Positions 24,792-36,189 of a DNA stretch of 64,000 nt are shown in pieces. A program made the translations under genes and the position numbers. Source of the stretch: Paramecium octaurelia. Lineage: Eukaryota; Ciliophora; Oligohymenophorea; Peniculida; Parameciidae. The stretch lies in the NCBI GenBank assembly GCA_905182995.1, contig CAJJDP010000055.1:124001-188000 (forward strand), written 5' to 3'. Within the stretch, counting starts at the first letter, position 1, and each line of letters opens with the position of its first letter. Below the pieces are notes generated by a model, which saw nothing but the letters and a program-made list of their open reading frames with translations, had not been told where the DNA came from and ran no database searches.

Positions 24792-25771
24792 TAATTTAGG
24801 TTTTAGAAAATACTTATTAAATATAATTAACTGCGTAGTAATTTAAAAATACTTAATTTTTCAATGTCATTATGATACTAAGAAGGAATAAGAGATAAGT
24901 ATTATCTAATTACACTTAAAAAATAAAATGAAATTAATTGTCATTTTCTAAATTATTTCATTTAGATAGAGAGATTTATTTGATTTCGTTGATTTTTCAT
25001 TGGATTAATTTGTGAAGTGCATATATGAACTTTTGAATTTAAAAAAATCCGAAAACTCAAAAATATTCATAATTATTTAAATAGAAATTAACATCATTAA
25101 AAAATCCAACAGAATTTTATAATAGTTGACATTCATAGAATACAAGTAATAAACACTGTTCATATCAATTTTCATTATTTTAGGAATTTCATACCTAAAC
25201 CATAATTTTAATTGTCCTTAATGATATAAGTTAGGTTTTTCTTTTGATCCCAATTTTGAATTTTCTTCTCATATCAGAATCAACGTAGATAATCTCCTTA
25301 AAAAGACATTTAGATTATTATAGTTTTTCAATCATCCTCTCTAAGTAAAAATTCTTGAAAAAAAAAATTATTTTTCTTCTATTTTTTCTAGCAATCATAT
25401 TTGACTCATATGGGTTTCAAAAATTCCTCTAATGTTTGACTCATTATTTCAAAGTAAGTTACCTCATTTACTTATTGCCGTTCAAATCATTAGAGGTATT
25501 ATTTTATTTATACATTTATTATGCTATTTTCTTAATTACTTAGAATAATATGCAAGGCTTTATTACATTAACTTTAATTCTAAATTTTCGTATGAGTAAG
25601 ATTGTGATTAATATGTGTTTAGAAATTGTATAAGAAAATAATTTTTTTTGAAAGAAACTTAATTCAAGCCATAAATTATTTGAATTTCTATCCATATTTC
25701 TATATCTAGTATTGATATTGAATTTATTTTGTTTACAGGTTTTATTCAATTTAAGATTTATTATATATTAA
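24792..25771. other. 980-bp divergent intergenic region
   Basis: Large by the standard of this window. It separates two channel genes transcribed away from each other. It is AT-rich, with short ORFs only, none with protein-like composition. A repeated word is present: TTTGACTCAT at about 25400 and again at about 25436. Confidence 0.45.
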
Positions 25772-28700
25772 ATGTAAAAAATTGCACAACAACATAATTA
25801 GAATTTTGATTTAGATCTTGAGTTAAGAGCAGTTCAAAATGAAGATTTCGAATAAGAATATTTAGAACATTGTTTAAGAGATACGAGAAGGTAACTATCA
25901 ATCACTAATAACTAAATCTAAAGTCAAACCAAAAGTGAAAAAAGCAATGATGCTTATGATTTTAGAACACCTAAAAATACAACTCATCTCAATCTAAATA
26001 ATCTACCTTCTAATGATGCTTAGCAAATTCACCTTCTAACTCCTAACAGCAAAAATCAAGAGAAATCGAAGAATACAGGGTCAAGCATCATGCAGTTTTT
26101 TTTTATAAGACGTTTTTTGGAAAAGCTTACTTTTTAGAGAAAAAAATTGGAAAATTTAAATGATACTCACCTTAATCTAATAGATGATAAGGCATCTGAC
26201 AAGTATTTGCATCATAATCATTTTTAATAGAGCCATTTTATAGGAATACAAATAAACAAAAGTGTAAAAGGGATTGACAATCAATCAATTAAATAGAATA
26301 GTAACAACGAAAATAGAAATAAAGGAAAATAGATGGGACAAACTCAAATCTGCTTTATAAGAACAAAAGTAAAATGCCATTAAATAAATCATCCTGATTG
26401 CCAATAAGATTCCATTAATATAACCAGAAAGTGATTTCAAATTATATTGGGATATATTTGCATCTCTTTTTCGGATAATCTTGGTGATTCTAGCACCTCT
26501 GGAAATATCATTCACAACTTAAATTCTCTTTTAAAATTATTTAGGACTAACGATAACAATATTTTTGATTTTATAATTAGATTTATTTGTGAGAATAAAT
26601 ACATTATGTTATGAAAATGGAAAGGCAATAACAGATAGATGGGAAATCATAATAAGACAATTGAACAAATCATGGTTCACTGATTTTTCAGTCATCATAT
26701 TGATTGTTGCCTTCATGGCTAATCCTCATGCTTAAGATGGTTATGATTTGTTTCTCCTTATTTTATTAACGCAATACAAACACATATTTGAAGGTGTCTC
26801 TAAAATAGATTAAATATCTTATTTTACCAGACCACAAAGAGGGATTATTGGATTAATAAAGTTTTTGACTAGTTTATTATATATCCTACACTTATTTAGC
26901 TGCATTTGGTTTTGGTTTAGTAGTTTAGATTAATCAAATTCTTGGATTTTGAATAAGGAATTAAATGGACAGACATGGCAATTGCAATATTTGGAATCTA
27001 TTTATTTTGCTATTGTAACAATGCTTACTATTGGGTATGGAGACAATGTGCCTAAGAATTCGATAGAAAAGATAGTGGCCATCATTTTCATTCTCGGAGC
27101 ATGTAAATAAAATCTCGTATCTTATAGGTTTATGGTTTTCTTATAGTGTAAATTTTATTGGGGCCATAATGAATGACATCACTTAAAATTAAGTAGAAAG
27201 AAGCTAGAAATTAAGAGTCATCAATAAATATATGACATAGAGATAAATTCCTTTTAGTCTCTAACACTAGTAAATTAATGCATATATAATGTACTTAGAG
27301 TCTAAGAGTATTTGACATACAGATGGAAGGAGGATGATGAAGTAGATTTGGAAATGGAATAGTTGTTGTTAGAGTAATTATCAGATGAATTAAAAGAGGA
27401 ATTGGAGAAATAAGCAAACAAGGTGTTTATTAAGAAGTCTGAACTGTTATAGAAATATTTTTCAGCTGAATTTCGAAACGCCCTATTTAAATCAATCAAA
27501 CGCAAAATAATATAGCCTTAAAACATTTTTTCAACAGAAATGAATGGACATTAACATCTTTGTTATGTTGAATAAGGTGTAATTTTATATCAACACAAGG
27601 ATAGAAAGTAAAGACCAAAAATGAATGCTTAAATCTTATAAGGTCAATTTTTTTGTGTAAAAGAATTTATTATGTAAAATCCAGAATATGAATTATTCAA
27701 AGCATAGAGTTATGTTAGTTTGTTGATGCTCTCTAAAATGGACTTTTTGGAAACACTTAAAGATTTCCCTAATGATTTCCAGAAATATTGTCAACTCAGG
27801 GATACTTATTCGTTGTCAAATGAAGAATTACTGATTTAATACGCCAACTTTTGTCCAGCTTGTAATAATTTTGATCATCAATTAAAAAGTTGTGGGCAAG
27901 TTCAACTTAAATTAAATCAAGAAGTCATTTTGAAAAAACATATTATGAATCAAGAATAAATAAGATAAAAATTCAATAGAAAAACTCTTGAGAAACCCAT
28001 TCAAACAAGAGCTGAATTGACTTACGTTTAAGAATGTGCTTCATACTTTTCAAATGAAAATCAGAACTTTATAAATGAACAATCAAAACTGCAATTAGTG
28101 TATGAGGCAGATAATGATTCCATTTAAGGTAATTCTGAAACACACAATGTCTATGATGCTCTACCTTCAGTGAATATAATTTAATTTAATGATATGCTGG
28201 CAAGCAATCATAAAACTACTTAAATCAAGACTCTTCCTAAATTAGAGTTTGAAGAAGAGAAACCAAAAGTAAAGGAAGATCTAACTAAGTCCAATGTCTT
28301 GACTACCTAATATGCTCGTATTCAGAGAAGAACCTCATAACCATCTAAATAACTTCAAAGGAAGAATACTCGATCTCATTCTATTCTTACTTAAATGATT
28401 GAAATAGCTGAAGAACCACATGAAACCACTCTTTTAATTCATGAGGATGAATAACTCAAAAAGGATCAATTCTTTAGTTAGAATATGAAAGAAAATATAA
28501 GATGTCTTTATAATAAACTACTGAGAACGTAGGATGATAAAGATCATTCTGTGAAATAGGGTCTCCATTCATTATAATATATTTATTGGTAACAGAATGC
28601 TATAACTTTAGAGGATTTTGAAACTGTCCAAAATTATGATTTTTACTATCCTTAAAGTAATGCTAATCACATTATTGATGCAGTGAATAAGAATTTACAT

Positions 28701-28985
28701 TAATGGCAATCTGAAATTTTAAACAAATTCCAAAAATACCTATACTATCCATTCTTATTTATAACCAAATTTTTGAAGCTGAAAAGAATACAATAATAAA
28801 CAGGAGGGTCAAATCTAGTAACCAAATTCAAAAAAGCTTAAAAAAAGATATGGTTAATTTAATTAAGAAATAATCTATCTTCAAAAAAAATAATTTCATC
28901 AACTAAAATATCAAAATCAAAACTTAGTTCTGTTATCCCATGCTCTCAAGATAGTCTACCTTCCATTTAAATGAGTTCAAATTGA
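25772..28985 (+). CDS. CNG/EAG-type potassium channel, paralog B
   Basis: About 1,030 residues. Start ATG 25772 (MQKIAQQHNQNFDLDLELRA). S1-S5 run through about 26,500-26,900; S4-S5 is in HIFEGVSKIDQISYFTRPQR. The pore reads MLTIGYGDNVPKNSIEK, then S6 split by a small intron (IVAIIFILGAC / LWFSYSVNFIG) and the linker QVERSQKLRVINKYM. This is the same core as paralog A on the other strand about 8 kb away. The cytosolic part has a cNMP-binding-like region (YVEQGVILYQHKDRKQ ... ILQGQFFCVKEFIM) without the GEL...R cassette, so ligand binding is doubtful. A long Gln/Ser/Lys-rich tail ends SLPSIQMSSN at TGA 28983-28985, only 16 bp from the end of the convergent neighbour. Confidence 0.88.
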
Positions 28986-29001
28986 TAAATTATATAATAA
29001 A

Positions 29002-30130
29002 TCATTTTTTTATGTTTTCACTAATTTATTCTTCCTTTATAGGTTTTTCATCAGTGTGAGAATCAACTGCTTCTTAGAATGTGTGCGTTTAATCCCAAAC
29101 TATAGCTTGATTTGCTTGACTGTTCATTTATAATACTAGATGCTAAAATTACGTTCCTCTCCTCCCTCTTTCACAACTAAGCTAATAATCTATTTGCGGA
29201 GAAGAATTAGAGATTTCTCTCTTTGTTTTTGCTTATCTCAATTATTCACATGCTTCTCTTTCCTAAAACGCAGACTTCTCAATGCATCTAGCACTCTCTA
29301 CATCTATTTTTAATTTCAATGGAGGAATTAATGACTGACTTGGATCAAATTTTTTATGAAATTAATAGAAGAACATCATTTTCTATTCGATCACTTAAAC
29401 CTGATATAAGTACTGCAAAAAATATACTTCTTTCAGAAATTCATAAATTTCCACTTCTTTTGCTTGTGAGTTTTCATTGAGCAATGCAGACAATGAATTT
29501 ATTAATTATCTTTGGAATGTATGAATCTCTAAATAGATATTAAAGGCAGCTCTTTTTAATAAGAAATCATAGGGGTAATTAGTTAATGCAATTTTTAAAT
29601 TTGGTACTAATGACAAAGCTTGATTCACGATATTAATTAATTTATAACTATCGATTACCAAACTATATGAAGTTAAAGATTTAATACTTTGTATTTAGAA
29701 TTTATTTTCTAAACAAACATGTTCTATAACTTTTAATGTCTTTTATATTTATTGACAATTTTTGTAAATATTGCAAATAAGGTATTTATATTGATTAGAG
29801 TAGCCAAGCCTCATTATTTCTATTGCAATGCTTAAGCTTATTAAAATGATGAAATCGAATGGAGTTGAAGATTGACGAGAACTCCTCACTTAGATTTATG
29901 ATCTAATGGATGATAATGAGCATTTTCATTTTTATCGTGTAGGTTTGCATTTCTTGAGCAACGTAGACATCAAAGAATTCTCGAATATATTTTTCCTCAA
30001 TCATGTATTAAAGAATCATATCTATGTCCTCTTGTCGAAAAACGAAATTGTCCTTAGTTAAACTGCACTATTCTAATTTCTTCGCAAAGTCAGATTAGGA
30101 CTTAAAGATTTTTGTAATTTTTTATATCAT
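29002..30130 (-). CDS. ANTH-like (AP180/CALM type) adaptor protein
   Basis: About 350 residues. Start ATG 30128-30130 (MIQKITKIFKSQSDFAKKLE). The helical N-terminal half reads like an ANTH fold: MKMLIIIHQIINLSEEFSSI, then NEAWLLQSIQIPYLQYLQ, then ALTNYPYDFLLKRAAFNIYL (AAFNIYLEIH is typical) and AKEVEIYEFLKEVYFLQ. ANTH proteins bind phosphoinositides and clathrin at endocytic sites. The C-terminal part is shorter and more polar than in AP180 (FDPSQSLIPPLKLKIDVE), ending DEKPIKEEQISENIKK at TGA 29002-29004. Several small introns change frame near 29640, 29515 and 29385. I judge the family from pattern only; another all-helical adaptor fold such as VHS is possible. Confidence 0.55.
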
Positions 30131-30632
30131 TTATTATAGATGAATTCAAAAGAATTTTTTATTCTTATTAAAGCATTTCAAAAAAAATTAGTTAATTTTC
30201 AAGGAGATTAATAATTTTACATCATGCAATTTGAATTGTGATCCTACAATTAATTTTGATTAATATTTAACTAAGTCCATCATTATAGTATTTGAATCAA
30301 TTTGGAAATAGAATTAAGCACACACTCTATTTTAATAATTATCCATAATAATATTTCAGACTTTACTTTATTTAAATATCTATATTTATTATAATTAATT
30401 TGCACATTGTTTTTTTCTCAATTCATTATTCCAAATTTCTTACAGATTTTTAGTTGAATACCTAGCTACGAAATTATTGTTGCCGCTAAAATTTGCGTCC
30501 TTTATTTGACTATCAGTATAACCCTTCTTATGAAAATATAAGCTTCCTGTGAGATTTCTATTAATTTTTCTAATCTTAGCTATAGATAATAATAGTTTTG
30601 TAGCATACTTAAATAAACTAATATATTAAAAT
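30131..30632. other. 502-bp divergent intergenic region with an unresolved ORF
   Basis: Between the ANTH-like gene and copy 2 of the two-membrane-segment family. The minus strand from about 30610 down to 30375 is open in two frames (MLQNYYYLQLRLEKLIEI, and KLLLSIAKIRKINRNLTGSL). Neither has family support or flanking exons, so I do not call a gene. Confidence 0.4.
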
Positions 30633-32815
30633 ATGGTGATCAGCATTAATAATGCAGTGAATAGATGTATGTAATAAGATGCATAATAAGTCTTACTTGG
30701 CATAGATATATTTGGCCAAACTTTCACCATCAATGTAAATGGCAAAAGAAATTATACTACTGCCTGTGGGGGCATAACTTCAGTATTAGTGATAGCTATT
30801 GTGATTATGAGTTCCTGGAACACAATTATTAACTTTTTTTGGAAATCCAACTTATAAGTATCTATTTCCTCCGAACATAATATGGATTCCCCCATTATCA
30901 AATAAGACTCTAATAATTTTATGTTAGCCATAGGTCTAAAATAAATGGACAATGCACAATTACAATACTTCGAAATTGAAATTGAATAGCGGTAAGTATT
31001 ATAATCATTTTGAGGTTGTATAACAATAATTCCGAGTAGATTAGTTATATTGAATTAGAAAAATGCTCAAATGAGAGACTATTACAACTTTAAGAAAACT
31101 AAGCCATTAATATGACTTAAGTGCTTCCCTAACAATTCTAAGGCTCTCTTTTATGTCTCAAGTATCTTTTTATAATTAAATAGGAATAATCAAACATTGC
31201 ATTTCCACTAGTCAGGCCCAAGTAATTATTTAATTTAAACAAGATTAATTGGAATTTTTGAGAATTAATATAAAAAAATGCCAAAATTTTACAAATTCAG
31301 AATTAAGATGTGCATCATAGGATGAAATCAATTAATTTATTAGGAAGAATAGATAATTCACATTATAACTGTACTTTGGCAATTATGTCATTTAATATCT
31401 TAATTTTAGATACTGAACCCATATAATAAAGGTGAAAACTATGCGCAAAAATTCCTCGATGATTCAGTTACCATTAGTTTTATACCTTAAAAATTGTTAA
31501 GGTCAGTAACTCTGCTTTTGAGGAAGTATAACATAATGAATGACGATAGTGTTATGCCTTTTTAGTAATCCCTAAATTATATTTAGATCAAATGAAAAAT
31601 CAGAAATCAATTTAATATCTTCAGAAGATAAGATTGAAATTGTTGATCTTGGAAGAGATGATGATGAAGTATACGGATATATAGATATAAAATAAGATAT
31701 ATTCACCACTACAATCAAGAGATCCTGTCTAAAATTGCATACTTTACTTTCATAAATAGGTGGTTTGTTGTAAGCTCTATCCTTAGTCTTAGGGTCTCTT
31801 ATTGTTTAATATAATAAACTACAAAGTAAACATATATTATATATCTATTATAGTGTCATTAGATTTGGCAAATCAAATATTTTAGTTTGAAAAGAACTCT
31901 GAAGTCAAAATAGAATAGATTAAATAATTAAAAGAAATCAACAACGTCATTGAATAGTAAAAAGAGCAATCTAGAACTGAAAAGTCTCCTCATAGTTAGA
32001 GATAACTGCATAAATCTTAGGTAGACTCCCCATATTCTGGAATTGAAGTGAACAAACTTTTTTTTAATGTGTTGAGATCATAGTTTGAATTTCAAACTAA
32101 TTCTGAAAGAAAGATACAACTAAATCAAAGAAATAGGATAATTTCAAAGCAATTTAATTTTGAAAAGAATAATACTAAATGGGTCTAGAAATTTGGATAC
32201 ACGAGTTCTAAAGATTATTTTAGAAAATCAATTATTGGAATATTAACCAGATATTCACCATTAATATTGAACTTCAAATTTTTAATAAATCAAATCACAT
32301 TTGGTAAATTGTTTTAATGCAATGATTCAAAATTATTAGAAATAGCTTTGAAAAAGATTAATATGCTTTCAGATTCAAAGTATCTATTTGAAAAATTGAA
32401 TGAAATAGACAAGCTAAAATAAATATTACTCACTAAAGATTAGTTAACTATATTTAACTTCACTTCGAAGCCAATTATAAGCTTCAAAATTAAAAATAGA
32501 AGGGCTTCTAAAAACTCTCTTTACAAGCAGTATAATTAATATATACAAAACAAATAAAATCTGATTGATGATATCATTTACAATTACGAATAAGTTCTAT
32601 CCGTCTATGAAAAAATAGAGTAGACCAAGATCTTGTACCCTGAGAATCATTACTAAACTAATATAATAAGGAGATTAATTAAACAAATTGACCCAGAATT
32701 ACTAACAATTTATAGATTATAAAAGTATATTGAAAGTCAGGAAGTGATAGAATAATTAAGTGAAGTCGAATAGTAATAAAACAGTGTGAATTGTTTAATA
32801 AGTGATGAAGTATGA
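30633..32815 (+). CDS. two-membrane-segment D-x-F-G-Q family protein, copy 2
   Basis: About 700 residues. Start ATG 30633; removing a 24-nt intron at about 30663-30686 gives MVISINNAVNRFLLGIDIFG followed by QTFTIN, matching the family start. Span 1 is GGITSVLVIAIVIMSSWN. The middle part is polar and Asn/Gln-rich. Span 2 is LLSQIGGLLQALSLVLGSLI, then the tail with FLINQITFGKLFQCNDSK, the block YLFEKLNEIDKLKQILL and FNFTSKP, and a helical end DPELLTIYRLQKYIESQE to TGA 32813-32815. It is the most divergent of the five copies. The next gene starts 53 bp downstream on the same strand. Confidence 0.78.
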
Positions 32816-32868
32816 TTTAGTTTTATTTTATTTTATTTTTTAATTATTCAAATTCAATATTTAATTAA

Positions 32869-33648
32869 ATGGATAATTATTTCACAATCATAAGTTTACT
32901 GGGACTTAGAAATTAGAATCTACCTCCATTTAGGTTAGTATTAATTTTTAATACAATAGAGAAGCTCGTTTGAAGAGATACAGATCAATCAAGAAAATGG
33001 TTGAATTGATTGAGACAGCTGGTTGGACTTAGCCAAAAGTACCATTCAATGCTTTTTGCTTGAGTTCTCAAGATCGTAAGAATACACATTTGAATATCTA
33101 TTTTAGCCGAATGGGAAGATGATATGACCTATCCCGTTATAGAGTATAATAAGTTTGGGTATTAGGCTGTCGCTTTTGGAATCAATTTGGTAAATACCTT
33201 TTTAAGATGTATTATAGTTCCTATATGCATATAATTATAATGTGATAACACAAAACATTAGATTCAGAACTTTTAGATACTTATTCCCTGTTGTTTAGTG
33301 TGTTATATTTGGTAAAATATATTTCGAATACAAATCTGAATTAACAAAAGTTAATTTGTTTGATGAGTATGTTCAATTAAGAGCATAGGAGTTAGTGAAG
33401 GAGAACGAGTTTCTTTTGGAACATGAAGGTTAGTATGCATTCATGATTTTTCATTAGATATCAAGAGATTTGTGTGGTGGTATGAAGATTACAAAGAGAC
33501 ATTATGCAGAGTCCACAGATAAGCTAATGATCATGCAGCCACTGACTTCAAAGACTCTGAATTGATATTGCAAGACTTTATTCGCAGATACACAAATCCC
33601 AATTCCGCAAGACCACTCAATATTTAAGAGAAAGGAGTTTTATTCTGA
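32869..33648 (+). CDS. unrecognised protein of about 210 residues
   Basis: Start ATG 32869 (MDNYFTIISLLGLRNQN). Four short introns (at about 32935-32960, 33076-33103, 33190-33217 and 33430-33458) are needed; after removal the frame is continuous: REARLKRYRSIKKMVELIET, AGWTQPKVPFNAFCLSSQD, EWEDDMTYPVIEYNKFGYQA, then FRTFRYLFPVVQCVIFGKIY as a possible membrane-associated segment, and VWWYEDYKETLCRVHRQA near the end. Rich in aromatic and basic residues. The size and composition are like small ciliate mitochondrial membrane-complex subunits, but I do not recognise the family and that guess is weak. Confidence 0.7.
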
Positions 33649-33697
33649 AATTATTATTCCAAAATAAATAAATATTTTACACACAATAACATCGTAT

Positions 33698-34745
33698 ATG
33701 TTGGCTATCTAACTTTTCATTTTAACACTCTCAACCCTCTTTGGATTGTCCTTTTAATCCTAATAATGCCCAAACATAATATATGATATCGTGAAATTGT
33801 TTATTTTTTGCACTTTTTTGATTGAAAACAACTGCATACTAATAGGTTTATTTCTATTTATTTGGTTAAGAGAATTAATAAAAAAGTTTGAACCTGAAAA
33901 AAAATTAGAACTACCTCATATATAATAAAATAACACTCAGAGTTAAAAAGCAAAGTAATTATCTTTTTCAGTGGAAGCAATAGAATCTGCAGTAGAGGCA
34001 GTCCAAATATATGATCACGTCACAAAGGAAAGTCAGTATGCAATCTTATAAAGGGCTGATAAGAGTCATTTAGCTTAATTAGGAATTACTTTAAAGAATA
34101 CTGTGTTATTAGAGAAGGGTAGAGTAGTTGATTCAAATTAAAATTCTAAATTAATTTCTCAATTAGATAATCAGAAAAGGGTGAATGGTGCTCAATAAAT
34201 CTCGATTAAATATGAAGATAATAGTGAATTTTTAAGAAACTAAAACAGAATTTTAAAATCAATTCCATTTAAAATTGGCGATTTTGATAAATAGATGGGT
34301 GAAATCATTCAAGCTGAAATTATGTCTAATGCATAATTGGATAATTAGGTGAGTAAAAATTAACCTTAAGAATAACATCATGCTCTATAACAAACTATTT
34401 ATGAGTCTATTCTTCTGATAATTTTATATGGTATAAATCAATTTATAAATAAAAGCTGGCGGAATATCTTAAGTTACAAATATTTATCTATAAATATTTG
34501 ATTCGCTGTTGTTTGGAGTTATATTACATAGTGGAGTTTAAAAGTAGCAACTTTTTACGGTAACTCATTTGTTGGTAAATGTGTGTATCATATCTGGTTG
34601 CTGCTCTTTATATATATTGGGAATATACTACAAGTTTCAAATCTTCATTATCGGGGGACTGGTCTTATCATTATAGAAAATTAATCCCAATTTGGTTATG
34701 ATGATAATTCCATTGACTACTTTGCTGAAAATAGTTATAGTCTGA
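33698..34745 (+). CDS. unrecognised multi-span membrane protein with signal-like N-terminus
   Basis: About 330 residues. Start ATG 33698 gives MLAIQLFILTLSTLFGLSF, a signal or first span, followed by a second hydrophobic stretch (LFIFCTFLIENNCILIGLFL). A polar middle of about 140 residues contains SVEAIESAVEAVQIYDHV and KRVNGAQQISIKYEDN. An intron of 25 nt at about 34432-34456 (donor GTATAAATCA) opens the C-terminal part: LLFGVILHSGVQKQQLF, LVNVCIISGCCSLYILGIYY and FIIGGLVLSLQKINPNLVMM, three likely spans. The C-terminal part faintly resembles the end of MATE-type exporters, but the middle does not, so this is only a thought. The stop is TGA 34743-34745. Confidence 0.6.
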
Positions 34746-34892
34746 TATTAATAATAGAAAAATCTTAAATAATGATGAGATAAGTTTGGTGTTTATTCTT
34801 TAAAATTCATTTAATTTTGTTTAGAATGTATGCAGAATAAAATTTAAATGTTTGAACTAAATATATATATATATAGGAAAATGTAATCAAAT

Positions 34893-35539
34893 TCAATCTA
34901 GACCATCTGAAGTACTACTGTTAAAAATAAATTATAAAAATACCCATTTGCATTCGATTAATCTTTATCTATCTTTTTAATGAGTTACTTAATTCTTTCT
35001 TCGTTTTTCTATTTATAATTTAATCTTACTTTTTAACTTCTTAATAACTCTTAACGATTTTTTTAAGTTTCTTATAATAAAAACATATTAACTGTATGCA
35101 TTCCGTCCTGTTTGATTTTCATTTGTTCGATTTCTTACTCTAAGTATTAAATAGTCTATTGTAAACTTTAACTATTTTAAGTATGCATACGAATGGGGGA
35201 TTAAATGCTTGAATTGCGTAATTTAAGACTGGGATATTCAGCTGAATGAGTTGCTTTGATAAAACAGCATATTTTACAACTACACTCTGAAATTTGACTG
35301 AGATTGAGATCAGCTTTTTCTTTGGATTGTTATTTACCAAAGTTGAATAAGTTATTATACATTCCTTGGGTGTTTTCATCAAGTTTTTCTACAATTTATT
35401 AAGTTTAAGTAGCCATTTATTGTATTTTCTGTATAATCAATTTGGTTTCATTATATTCGAAATCATCATCTTTAACTAAAAACTCGTGATTAATTTAGAA
35501 ATAATTTCCACTTGATTTGGTTCTTCGATGCTTAGACAT
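34893..35539 (-). CDS. small coiled-coil protein, unrecognised
   Basis: About 205 residues. Start ATG 35537-35539 (MSKHRRTKSSGNYFQINHEF). Middle: EKLDENTQGMYNNLFNFGKQ and a Cys cluster SECSCKICCFIKATHSAEYP. Then a coiled coil rich in Gln, QSLQQTIQYLEQEIEQMKIK, and LNYKQKNEERIKQLIKKIDK. One 26-nt intron at about 34908-34933 (donor GTATTTTTAT) gives the ending ANGSTSDGLD and TGA 34893-34895. The C-x-C-x2-C-C cluster could bind metal; no family is recognised. Confidence 0.68.
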
Positions 35540-35656
35540 ATAATAAAAAATTAAATAATTAAAATTTAATCACTTTGCTAATACATTTTGATTCTAGAGA
35601 TTATGATAAATATACATTAATATACTTGTTTTATATGTTGTACGGATAAAATACTC

Positions 35657-36073
35657 TCACAATCCTTTAATTTTGTCTTCAATGAATTGCTTTTCAGCCT
35701 CGCTTACTTCAATTGCGAAATCTTTAACTGCCACAGATGAACACTTTCTTGACTTGATTTTCTTTGTCTTAGTCAAAAACTTTGAAATTCCAATCCATTC
35801 TCCCAACAAAGCACCCTTCTCAACTCTCCAAACTGGAATTTGGAATTGCTTAGCCAAAGCAACAACTAATTTTTTGTATGTCTCTTCTGAACAATCATCA
35901 GCCAATACAACAAACTTAGCCTATTCCAATATATATCAATAATCAACTTATTTGCTTTCAATTGCTTTGCAGACTTCATGTACACCCTTTGATAATTATC
36001 CTCTATGTAAGGAAGTTTAGACAACTCTTTTTAAAGTAGTGAGCTCTTCTGATAATTATTCGACCTCTGCCAT
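35657..36073 (-). CDS. RPS12: 40S ribosomal protein eS12
   Basis: About 130 residues, the usual eS12 size. Start ATG 36071-36073 (MAEVEQLSEELTTLKRVV). A 27-nt intron at about 35922-35948 joins HEVCKAIESKQ to AKFVVLADDCSEETYKKLVV. This is followed by ALAKQFQIPVWRVEKGALLG, EWIGISKFLTKTKKIKSRKC and SSVAVKDFAIEVSEAEKQF, the canonical L7Ae-like eS12 body. It sits in the small ribosomal subunit. The stop is TGA 35657-35659; neighbours are 117 bp on either side. Confidence 0.95.
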
Positions 36074-36189
36074 AATGAAAAATATTTTAAATCTTTATTT
36101 TAAATTAAAAAACAAAAAGAAATATAAGTGTTATATTCTTGCATATAAAAGCACAAAAATTATAAAAAAGCTATCATTGTTTGAAAATC

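Noticed and set aside
24660-24930. A plus-strand ORF reading QPKIPSQQFVSNCSKYVKS
   Set aside because: Largely the reverse complement of the potassium channel's N-terminal exon, which reads better and splices into the channel.
25540-25749. Minus-strand ORF MNKTCKQNKFNINTRY
   Set aside because: AT-driven composition, no exons or relatives, lies in the probable promoter of the channel at 25772.
30375-30620. Minus-strand readings MLQNYYYLQLRLEK and KLLLSIAKIRKIN
   Set aside because: Two competing frames over the same DNA, no family and no exon context.
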